Positions 37,601 through 49,600 of a stretch of 64,000 bases of DNA are shown here, in pieces. The notes below the pieces were generated by a model, which worked only from the letters and a program-made list of their open reading frames with translations, made no database searches and was not told the origin of the DNA. Made by a program: the position numbers and the translations under genes. Each line of letters begins with the position of its first letter. Within the stretch, counting starts at the first letter, position 1. The stretch is from Ostrinia nubilalis (Eukaryota; Arthropoda; Insecta; Lepidoptera; Crambidae), in NCBI RefSeq assembly GCF_963855985.1, contig NC_087110.1, forward strand, positions 6,501,001 to 6,565,000. The letters are read 5' to 3'.

Positions 37601-40600
37601 ACTAAAAAGTTAAAGAAGAATTTCGTCCATTTTCTTAATATTAGGCTTGACGTTTTAAGTAAAACGCATGTTGTGATTAATAGCTACTCAGACAGCTCGG
37701 ATTACTTAATCCAGGTTCAGACGTTTTTCTAGACTGAGAGCTTCTTACTATTTAAAGCTTTGTATTCTAAAATTGCGATTGAAGCTCGAGTAAAGTTTGT
37801 AAAAAATAGATTTACTTATTGAGCTAACTTCTTAGAAAATGTCATGTGACCTACGAATACATAAAATCACTTTAGTATTTTCAAAGTTTTTTGGGATCCT
37901 TAAAAATAATGAAAATCTGAAAATGTTTGACGAAGGCGTAAATAAATGAAACATAATGAGAATTTATAGATGTATGCTAAAAAAAAAATTGTATCGTTCA
38001 AGTCTAATCATCCAGATTCTGAGAAAATGGTAGATAATATGTAACAGTTGGACAGACAAGTGAGTGATTGGAATTCTTTAAATGAGTGCTAGACTCAATA
38101 CTAGTTGATAAAGTCTGAATTAAGATTTTTAGCTTGAATGATTGTGGCTGAAATGATGATAATGATGACGCTAAAGCTAAAAATGACAATTTTGAAACCG
38201 TGGGAGAATTTAGAAAAAGGAAACACTTTGCAAAGTCACCCTGTATAAAATCAAGACGATAATGACGATGTATGATGTAAGATATTTATGTAGGCCGACA
38301 AAAATACATAATACAAGCGAACGAATTGGCTCATCTTCGTATAACAATTACATTTTCGCTCTGCTACTCCATTCGCAAGCCAGTGGCCGGCTTCCAGTCG
38401 GGCCTCGTTGAGGATCGGGCCACAGCTCGAATAGAACAGCCTGCTTATCTAGATTCGTTCGTTCCTTTCAGCCAAATGTCGTCCACAGCTGGACAAAGGC
38501 CTCCTCTAAGGATTTCCACAACGACCGGTCCTGCACTGCTAGATCTCATCTAGATAAGGAGTAAGAAAATCCCCTTTGAATTTAAATTAAGTGTTCGTTC
38601 GTTTCAACCTAGTGCCGTCCACTGCTGGAAAAAAGTCTCCCTTAAGGATTTCCACAACGATCCCGCTCTTCTTGTACCAGATCGTTGGTCCACCGAGTTG
38701 GAGTCTGCCTACAGTACGTTTTTCGGTTTGTAGTCGCCATTCGAGAAGTTTTCTACTCCCCGCCCACTACCACTTGTTTGGATATTCTGCAGGCTTTGTT
38801 GGTTACTTTGGTTATAGATCTCGTCATTTCTGATTCGGTCACGTAGGGAAATTTCGAGCGTAGCTCACTATATCGCTACTATGCCGCAACAGTGATAGAC
38901 GTAGAGTTAATCATACTGAGAACGTGCTGCCACTTTCTCAGCCTTGTGTCATAAAAGTTGTAAAAAGGTATCGTCGTGATATACCTTCTTAGACTTAATA
39001 GAATGAAGTGGCTGATCCCTCTCAAGCTATGCCTTTAGGTCGGTGCACTGGCCCACTTCCATCTAAATTAACACGGGTAAATCCGAGTGTAATATGCCCC
39101 ATCCGTCCTGGACCGTCGGCAAATAAGTGGCTCGATATTGGTGCTATTATACGATCGTTACTCAATCTGAGGGCTCAGTGTGAGTTTGAACGGGTAAAAA
39201 AATATATGAAAATTTTGGTTCTTGAAAGTTTCCGCTAGGGGCGCCGTACAATTTTACGCGTTCACTTGTAACGATTTTTGATGTTAACTCACACTAAGCC
39301 CTCTGAAGATCCAGTGTAGGTTGCGGGTTCAAGGACAGTTTAACTTTCCCCCAAGACAAACTTGGCTTTCACTGGTCGGTTTTCATTGGCGGTCAAGCTG
39401 GCTACACAGAAGTTGTAGCGGTTTCAAGAGGCTAAGATTAAGCACATGCTCAACATCAATTATTATTGAGTGTTAATTTCTACTTGGGTACAGTTTCGTA
39501 ATCTCAACCGTTTCTTAATCTCAACTATTTCTTAGATGAAGATGAATAGGTAGGTACTTAAGGCTTAAGTACACACTTTTGTTCATTATTATGAAAAATT
39601 ACCTGTTCGAGAGAAATGACCATTACCTACCAAAACGTATCACTGAAAATTGATATTTTGAAATTGTTGCTCTCCGTTTTAGATAAATGAACGTATATTT
39701 TCAGCTGGTAATAGTAGCTTGATAAATGATGTTCCACTATAAGCCGCCATATTGCATGATTGCCAATCCATTTAAATGACCCTGTTATACAAATTGAAAG
39801 CGGTTTTGTTTTAGAATTGACATGATTTATTGTATGCTAAAATATTATCCCTTTTTTGCAATCGATACCTTATTGGTATTGGTGGAAAAATGCATAAAGA
39901 TTACTGCGGGTTTTCTCCCTCGACGATGTAACTTTATTTTTGAGTTTTATACTTCGGTGGTCAATTGTATAAATTGATTTCATGAACATCATTGTAAATG
40001 GTATTGTATTGATGTCACTTAAGTACTATATTTGTGTTTACTAATACTAAAATATTTACTGTTAGTTGAAGTTTTTTTTTATTTTGACTGCACTTGGGTT
40101 TTGTTACTTTTTCACATTAACCGCTGAAGCTTTTTTGATGAATTTTTAGTATATAGACAACAAAATAACGGTAAACGGTAAATAACGACTGTAAATTGGA
40201 CGAAAATCGCATATGATAATTAAATATGTAGAAAATACTTTGCTAATAGCAAGCTGAAGTGGCAATGGGCAGGGCACATAGTACGCAGAACTGACGGTCG
40301 ATGGGGCAACAAGGTTCTGGAGTGAAGGTCGCGTACCGGAAAACGCAATGTGGGTCGTCCTCCCAGAAGGTGGACTGAAAACATCGTAAAGGTAGTAGGA
40401 AGGCGCCGTAGGCCGCTAACAATCGGGCAACATGGAAAGCAATGAGGGAGGCCTATGTTCAGCAGTGGCCGACCTATGGCTGAGATGATGATGATGATGA
40501 GAAAATACTTTTGCTGTGAAATTTGTTATAAGTTAATTATTTCACTCAGAATTTTCGTGGCACATAACTTGGTATTAGGAAAAGTCACGGACAGAAGCTA

Positions 40601-43600
40601 GGTTATAGTAGTGCCTAAATACGATTCAGCGATTACTTTGCTTGTAGCATTGGCAGTAAACCTTTGAGCCAGCGCGGCTTAAATCGGCAACAGCCGCTGG
40701 CGAAAGCTCCGCTTTGTTCGCTATATTTCATACATTTACATGGCCCGAGGCATGGTTTAAACGCAACTCGGAATCCGCTGATTAATCTATTGTGAAATTG
40801 ATATGGCTATGCCTTTTGCTTTTAGAGTCTATGCATTAGGCGAGAGAATGAGGGTTTCTTTAAGTTGTACCAGTTGGCGCCACTGTCTTAGCCACAAGCA
40901 AGTGACAGGACCTTTACTCTTGCCTAGTCCTGTCATTTGCTTGTAGATAAGACTGTGGCGCCAACTAGTGAGCACTGAAGTGGTAGGAGGACTACATGAA
41001 TATTTGCAATCATCTCTACAGATAAAAATATTGTGGCTCACATCCTAGGGGTAGCCCTAGGATGTGAGCCACAATATTTTTGTCGAGACATTTTATCGAT
41101 TTTGCACGATAAGCCCACATTTATCGTCCAAAATCGTCGATAAGATTTTATCATGGCGCGCATCCTCCGGTAAGTAGACGCCATTATCGAATAAGGCCCT
41201 ACTATCACTCTCTAGTGGCGCCAATTAGCACCAAGTGGTGAGCGCAATTAACGAAACCCTCATTGCAACAAAGTTATTTTAAAAAGACTGTCAATTGAAC
41301 CAATGATGTACGATATCTAATTACATTGACGGAAATTGAATAGCATTAGTATTGTGGCTTCACAATCCGATTATTTCGATTTCTAACATTATTATTCGGG
41401 CCCATTATGTAGACAATTATGGGAAATAATGCTACATATCGATACTGTGAATTTCTATGGGCGTTATTGTGTAGTTATAATCAATAGTCAATACTAATCA
41501 GCATTAAAACGAATTCCAGCCATAGAACGTCCACTTCTAAATATAGGCCTCCCCCAATGATTTCTACAATGACTGGTTGGTAGCGCCTGCATCCAGCGCC
41601 TTCCCGCTACCTTTAATATGAGGTGGTCCTATAAATGATGATGATTAAAACGAATAGTTATAACAGATCAGAACTGATTTCACACTACCCGTGGATGGAT
41701 GTTGTAAGAGGTGTCCTGAGGAGGTGACCAAGGGAGAAATATGCGTATGCCATATGCCTCCCGAATGCGTCCGGCTAGGGGCGTGGGGATTGTCCTCCAT
41801 TTGCCTCTGGTAAATTAGAGAGGGTCGTGCTCCTGCAGTGAAGTGTACCTGACCTGATGATTATGATATTTATACTGAGTACTGAAAACCAGCGTCGTGG
41901 CCTGCCTCACCGTGAGCCCCGGCTATTCTGAGTAGAGCCCCATTGCGATAGGCATCGCTGTTGCGACAGGGTGGCACTGCTCGGTTCACTTTCTCTTTCA
42001 TTGTTATAATTATTATGACCTCTGTATTTTTTTTCATATACCTTTTTTGTCTTTGTGTGATGTCCATAGCTATAAATGTTTCTTTCTTAAACTCGTATTT
42101 TTAAATGAATCTGATACTGTCTACAGTCAATATAGCAATCGATTCTCCGGCAACACTAGGGATCATGTCGCATAGGCCGTCTGACCGTCGCGTCGGTTAC
42201 ATTAATATGCAAATGGCGCAAAAGCGAATCAAAATTCTATTAACCGATATATAATCTATTGTGAACGCGAAATAGAAACGCTTTTCGGTACTTACCCTAT
42301 TATTGAATGCGAGCGATTTGATGCAATTGAATGATGGGCAATTTAATGTTAATTTGATATTGTAGAGTTTCGAATTAAGTAGTTTTTTGCATTGTACTCT
42401 TACTTTGTAATTATTAGTATAGAAGATTTCTTTTCTCTTTGTTTATCGTTCGTTCGTTCGTTTCGGCCAAATGACGTCCACTGCTGGACAAAGGCCTCCC
42501 CCAAGGTTTTCCACAATGCACGGTCCTGCGCTGCCCGCATCCAGACTCTTCCTGCGACCTTTACTAGATCGTCGGTCCACTTTGATTATCGTTTGATCAT
42601 AATTTACCGATCTTTTATTATGTAGCGTGACAATATTAACCAACGCATAAGCTTTTATTCATGTATTCTTCTCTTATAAATTAAAATAATCTAATAATTC
42701 ATTGAAGAATAATTAAATTTTAATTCATTAAAATTTCATTTTCGTACTAAATATCCCTTTAAACTAGTGATCAACGCGACATTAACTTTTTGTAATAAGG
42801 CCATCCTTCCCCACGAAGTGTTGGTGGCCGGAGACCTCAACTCGAAATCGCAATCGTGGGGCTCCCGTGTGACGGATATTCGTGGGGAACTAGTGGAGGA
42901 CTGGTTGGTATCGCACGGACTGGTAGTGGTGAACCGGGGAACGGTTGACACATGCGTGCGAATGCAGGGCGGCTCCGTTGTGGACATTACGTTCGCGAGC
43001 CCTGCTCTAGCGCGCCGTGTCCAGACCTGGGAGGTGATGGAGGGGGTTGAGACTCTGTCGGACCACAGATATGTGCGTTTCGACATCTCTCCCCCCTTCC
43101 AGGTCCCCCCGAGTAGCACAAATCGATCCCCGGAAGAGATTGGTCCGCGGTGGGCGCTGAAGCGCCTAGACCGCGACACACTGGCAATAGCAGCACTGGT
43201 AGAGAGCTGGTCGCCGTGGTCAGATGGAGCAGAGCCAGGCCGCGAAGTTGAGTGGTTCAGGGAGGCCATGTCGCACGTGTGCGATGCGGCGATGCCCAGA
43301 GTAAGGGTGCTGCCGCCTCGCACAGCAGTGCACTGGTGGTCTCCAGAACTGGCTCGACTAAGAGAGGCGTGTGTAGCCGCAAGGCGCTGCTATTCTCGAC
43401 ACCGCAGGCGAAGAAACCGGGACGAGAGTCAGGACGGTCCGCTGTATGCGGTTTATCAGGAGGCCAAAAAGGCGCTCAGGGGTGCGATTGGGGCGGCGAA
43501 AAACGCTGCTTGGGAGGAGCTCCTCTCCACCCTAAACCAGGATCCGTGGGGGAGACCATATCGGCTTGTTATGAGCAAGCTGCGCCCGTGGACTCCCCCG

Positions 43601-46600
43601 CTTACCACCACCATGGATCCTGGTCTACTGAGTAATGTGGTTGAGGCCTTGTTCCCAGCAAGAGAAGACTGGGTTCCCCCAGTGTGCTTCAGCTCGGAAG
43701 GAGTCAGTGAGGATGAGGCACCTGAGGTCACGGAGGGGGAATTAGGGGCAGCCATACTTCACCTTCAGGCGAAAAACACTGCCCCTGGACCGGACGGAAT
43801 ACCAGGAAAGGCTTGGGTCCTTGCCCTGAAAAACGGGTTGGAGCCCCGATTTAGGGAACTCCTCACAACCTGCTTAAGACGAGGCCACTTCCCTCGGAAT
43901 TGGAAAACGGGGAAACTCGTACTGCTGAGGAAAGAAGGTCGGCCAGTGGACTCCCCGTCGGCATACAGGCCAATTGTTCTACTGGATGAGGCTGCCAAGT
44001 TGTTGGAACGCGTCATCGCCACCCGCCTCAATCGTCACCTTGAGGAGGCGGGACCAAACTTGGCAGATAACCAATACGGCTTCCGGCGGGGCAGGTCCAC
44101 TATTGATGCCATCCAGCAGGTGAAGACCCTTGCCGAGGATGAGGTTGCCCGTGGGGGCTGCGTAGTGGCGGTGTCCCTAGATATCGCCAACGCTTTTAAC
44201 ACCCTCCCTCACGGGTGCATTGAAGAGGCTTTGAAGTATCATGGTTTCCCTGTATACTTGCAAAGAATTGTGCTGGACTACCTGCGATGCCGTGACGTAA
44301 TCTTTCCGTCCGCGGATGGTTGGGGCAGGTGGCCTGTGTCGCGCGGTGTTCCACAGGGGTCGGTCTTAGGTCCACTCCTGTGGAATATCGGGTATGACTG
44401 GGCAATCCGAGGCTCGGCCCTACATGGCATCGGGGTAGTTTGTTACGCTGACGACACCCTGGTTACAGCCAAAGGACGGACGTATAGGGACGCAGCTATA
44501 CTCGCAACAGCTGGAGTGGCACAAGTGGTAGATCGCATAAGACGGTTAGGGCTAAAGGTCGCCCTGAATAAATCAGAGGCGATCTGTTTCCACGGGCCCA
44601 GAAGATCACCACCAGCGGGGGCGGAAATCGTGGTGGGTGGCGTCTCCATCGGCGTCGGGTCGACGATGAAGTACCTAGGATTGGTCCTCGACAGCCGGTG
44701 GAATTTCAAAGCCCACTTTCGGTATCTCGCCCCCAAGTTGATGAAGACGGCAGCGGCATTGTGCCGCATCATGCCAAACCTAGGAGGCCCACACATGGGG
44801 TGCCGCCGTCTATTCGCTGGGGTCATCAGATCCATGGCTCTGTACGGCGCCCCCATATGGGTTAACTCCCTCAACGGACGCGACAATTTAACGGCACTGA
44901 GAAGGCCCCAACGGGTCATGGCAGTGAGAATGGTGCGCGCATACTGCACCGTGTCTCGGGAAGCGGCCTGTGCGCTTGCGGGTACCCCTCCATGGGAGCT
45001 CGAGGCCCGGGTGTTGGCGGAGGTCTACCGGCAAACCGCTGCCGCAAGACGCAGTGGTAACCCACCAGCGCCCCGGGAAATAGAGCACTGGAGGGAGGAG
45101 GCCCGCAACGCGATTGTGGAAGAGTGGTCGGCCTGTCTGATGGAGCCCAGTGCGGGCCACCGGACGGTCGAGGCACTGCAGCCCTGCTTAAAGGAGTGGT
45201 TGGAGCGGCGCGGTGGCCCACTTACATACCGGATGGTGCAGGTGTTGACCGGACATGGCTGTTTCGGGAGATACCTGCACAGAATCGGCCGTGAGAGGAC
45301 CGCCGCCTGCCACCATTGTGATACCGGAATCGAGGACACAGCAGAGCATACTCTAGAGGTGTGCACTGCGTGGGAGCCGCACCGAGCCACGCTCCGTGCG
45401 GCCATTGGATATGACTTATCGCTACCGGCAGTGGTCAAGGCCATAGTCGGTAGTGACACCGGATATGACGCATTTAAGGCCTATTGTGAGGCCATCATGA
45501 TGGAGAAGGAGACGGCTGAGCGGGAGAGGGAAGAGGATCCCCTCGCAGACCCAGCTCGCCGTAGAAGGATGGGCCGAAGGCGGCGGGCTTTTGCCCGTCG
45601 ACCTTGATAGTTGGTAGTTGGACATTTGCGGGCAGGCCATTTACACCTGTCTGCAATGCCAATGTTTGTACATATTCTTGTACATAGTGTTGTAAATATA
45701 TCTTTTCCTTGTACAGTGTATATATTTTCCTTGTGTATATACTGTGTATAAAAGATGTACATAGAAGTCTCCGTGGGTTTAATGGTGGAACATCACATCC
45801 GCCACGAGTAGAAGTGGTCAAAACTGACGGGTCTGCATCGCAGACAACTGTGTTTTCTTGTAGGGGGGCATTCGGGAAAGGCCCAGCTATACCGTTAGCC
45901 TCCTACAAACACAGCAAGCTGGAGACTGGTGGAAGTTTTTAGTGGGTAGGCCCCGCCCTTCTGGCGGGGAGAGCCCCACATAACCCGCCGCCTGACCCAG
46001 CGGCGGGTATGCAGTAATGCATTTTTTACCACCTTAAAAAAAAAAAAAAAAAAAGGATGCACCCGACTTTAGAATATGCTAAGAAAATAGAGTAAGGTAG
46101 GTACAATGATGTAATTGAGCATTGTAAAAATATTTATTTGTCAGTCATTTGGTGTAGTGGTTTCGAAACGGACTACTATGCCGAGAGGTCCCGGGTTCGA
46201 TCCCCGGCCGGGCAGAAATTGAATTGATACATTTTAATTTCTGTGATGGGTCTAGGTGTTACTATGTATAATATGTACTTATGTATATAAAAACGGTATT
46301 TAAGTATGTTTATATCCGTTGTCTAGGACCCATAGCTTTGCTCAGTTTGGGACTAGGAGCGTAGTGTAAAATGTCGAAGGAAGGATATTTATGTATTATT
46401 TGCGGAGTGTATAGCGGAGTCTGGTACGTTTTGTTTGATCCGCGACTGCCAAATACAAAACTCACTGCCAAAGAAAGGTAAGCTTAAATGGGCATAAATG
46501 GGCAATATGGTACTACTGATGTACCTGTTGCCCCAGCATTCAATTTTTTTTTTTTTTTTTTATTTTTTATTTTTTTTATTTATTTATTTTTTAGTGAAAA

Positions 46601-49600
46601 AACGTATTAACGTCTAAAAAAAAATGGTCGCCATTCTAAGGCGAATTAATTGGAATTAATTCATGTTAATCGTGTAGAAATCTCTACGCCAGACGATAAA
46701 ATATGAATTATGACTAAATATCAAACAAAGTTCAAGAAACAAAAAATAGGTTTATGTCATGTACTGAAACCAAAGCGTCTAACATTTTCTGAGACAATAT
46801 TGAACCAAGCTCCTACTCCGTGTCTTTATTCAGACACCTTGATTCAGTCAGCTTCAGTATTATGACTGTGATGATTGAATTTTTATAATCATGCTAAGAA
46901 AAAATAACAAATACTAATTCTCAATTTATACTTCATAGAAAGGGAAGAAAGACTCATTCATTATTATGAGTTTGTGGCAGCGTTATCGATTCGTAAAATA
47001 ATATCGCATTATTTTTTGGTATTATAAAAAAATGTCCTTAATCTAAACTAAAGGTTACAAGTAGTGGTAGTACTGGTAGGTACCTACATAATACATAGTT
47101 TATTTTATGTGGTTGATTCGTTCTTTGACTGACCAAAGTCCACTAGTCCGGTTGTTATTACAAGCGGCCCGATTTCTTTTTTTTTTGATGCGTCAATAAT
47201 TTTCTATTACATTGATTACAATGTAATTATTATTGAATTAAATTTATAAAGGCATAGTTATTATCGCTTTAACGCATAATAAGATACTTTGCTTGTCTAA
47301 AAGATTTAGCAAGAGAAATGATTCAATGTATTTCATGATGTCGCATCTCTTCTTATGAGAATTATAACGTTATAACATAAATAATTTATACGAAACCAAT
47401 TGTAAAACAGTACATGGAGTTAAAACTGACCTCTTTTTTTTTTTTTTTTTTTAGTAAATAAATAATAATAATGATGATGAAGGCTTACTTCGTAAGACTA
47501 TCAATAGTATTATTAGCATTAATCATACATTGATTAGTAGGTACAAACCTACATAACAATGTTTTTTCAATACAAGAAAAAAATGACGTCATCTTATGTA
47601 CCGATACCGATACAGTTTAAGGAAGCTCTTAGATTTTATCTATTATTTATTTATAGATACAAGCTGGTGAGACGTCATGAATAAAAAAATAAACTTTGTA
47701 AAAATATCAGGGCTAAATAAAGAAAGGCCGCAAAGAGACAAACAAAAATGTTGCCTGTTTGTTCAGATACAAAACAAACATCCGTTAAAATAAGACCATA
47801 ATTCTATTTGCTTTTCAGTGGCTATCGTGTTTATGTAATAAACATAAAATATTTTATATTAATAAGTTTCTTTAAACCATAAATGAATCTTTTGTTAAAA
47901 GTTTAATTGCGGTTAAAATATCATCCCTTTGAAGTGCTTAAACCACATAAACTTTGTTTAGCATCTTATATAAACGCTATCTAAGTCCACCATCTAGGAA
48001 CATTTTTTTTTTTTTTTTTTTTAACAAGTGGGTAATCTCAGAATGTACTCGTGTCGACGGATGCGATTAAGAATATTCTTAATATCAACGTCTCTGCGCC
48101 GACGTGTATAATTATTTGTTATGTATAATTAATTATGTTTAATCGCATGGTTATGATGATTATGAAAAAAAAACATCTGGGTTCGAATCGGGAATCGAAT
48201 AGGTATCTCGGTACAATAAATTCTGTAACCGAATATTAGGTACATTGCATTTAAATAACAATATTTTAAGCGGCCAGCACATACCTGTATGTACATAGAT
48301 GGCGCGTCGTCTAGGGACGCGGGTTACCTTGGTGTTCTGGTCGGTCTTTAATGGCGCTTCCCGCGGTGCTCTGGCAGCGCTGGGCATGCGGCGGCGGCGG
48401 CGCGGCGCTGCGGCGTAAATAACGGCGCCTGCGCTTGTGGAAGGCGGCGTGGTTGCGCCGCGGGCGGGTGATAGGTCTTAGCCCATCATACCATACAGCA
48501 GGGCGTAGCTTGTCGGTACGGCCTCTGTATAAAGCCTCGATTCACACAGTTATGCGAACGGCTAAAGCTTAAATTATATATTCAGTGCAGCAGCCTGGAT
48601 TAGTTGTCATATCAAATAAATACCTCTTTTCCCGTTTTAGAGGATTATAATGAGTTATAGTTGTCGACCGTCGATGTAATTGGTCGACCGACCGGAAATG
48701 TAGAAAGATCTTTGTAAGTTTCCAACAAAAAAATGTGAGACTGATAAGTACTCACAATCACAATGTCAGTTAATATGAGTCGTTGCATAGAAAAAAACGA
48801 CATATTGTCATACTTCATATATAAAGTAGGCATTTATTTCCACTTCGACTCGGTTCGGTCAACAAACCGGCCTAAGGTTTATTTAGGATCATTTATTCTG
48901 ACCTTATAATAGCAAGTAACGAATCTACATAAATGCACTTTGAATTTTGATCTGATACTTATTTCTTTCTTACTAGCCTTTGTATTTAGACCAATATCGA
49001 TTGGTGTAATGTATAAAAATACGAAACAACAAAATTATTCAGTTACCCTTTGTAGCATTGAACAATGTGTATGGCCACAGGGTCATCGGTCGTTATAAAA
49101 GCAGGCGGAGGCTCGACTGGGGCGAGTGCGTCCGCGGCGCCGGGTCATCATGCTCCAAGATGGTTGATGGTTCATAAGGTGTAAGGCCAAGAAGGCAAGC
49201 TCTTAATGTGGGTAGTTTCGTACAAACGCAACATTTTTCTGTATGAGCTCATTATGTTCTGTTTTTACGGCTTTTAAAAATGGCCGAAAAGAAGATACTT
49301 AAAAACTCGTAAAAGTGAATAATATTACAATACCTGGCTATCTCGGTAGTTAATATCTCGTTTTTACTCGCTAGAGCAAAAAACGGCTACTGGTTAAAAA
49401 ATCACCGAACATAAAGTGGCTGCTGGTTAATATCTCGTATTAACGCTACTGGTTAAAAAATGACCCGCAAATATGACCGAATATAAAGTGATTGCTGGTT
49501 AATATCTCGTATTAACTCGCTAGAGCAGATAATGGCTACTGGGTAACATCTCGCATTACCTCGGAGAAAAAAATGGCTACTGGGTAACATCTCGCATTAC

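Larger units (their letters stand above)
42762..46054 (+). mobile_element. 5'-truncated R1-clade non-LTR retrotransposon
   Basis: A GC-rich block inside AT-rich intron DNA: partial ORF2, ~430-base 3' UTR with GC hairpins (for example CCCGCCGC/GCGGCGGG near 45980-46007), and a 19-base poly(A) at 46036-46054. The start cuts into the endonuclease, as expected from incomplete reverse transcription. No flanking rDNA is visible, so it is not at the canonical R1 site. I could not find a target duplication. It lies antisense to LLP, in intron 2. Confidence 0.88.

Noticed and set aside
40829..41170. Attachment site or replication origin (perfect palindrome)
   Set aside because: The palindrome lies inside inverted AATGAGGG ends, so a transposon explanation is enough.
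42736..45821. Many minus-strand ORFs across the LINE
   Set aside because: Shadow frames of the GC-rich ORF2, where stops are rare in all frames.
46147..46213. Functional tRNA gene
   Set aside because: The T-arm and B box are good, but the 5' acceptor strand does not pair with the 3' strand, and a known SINE-type tail follows.
49094..49150. Promoter of a protein gene (TATAAAAG plus GC-rich DNA)
   Set aside because: The first ATG after it closes within five codons and no splice-supported ORF follows. Kept only as a weak site.
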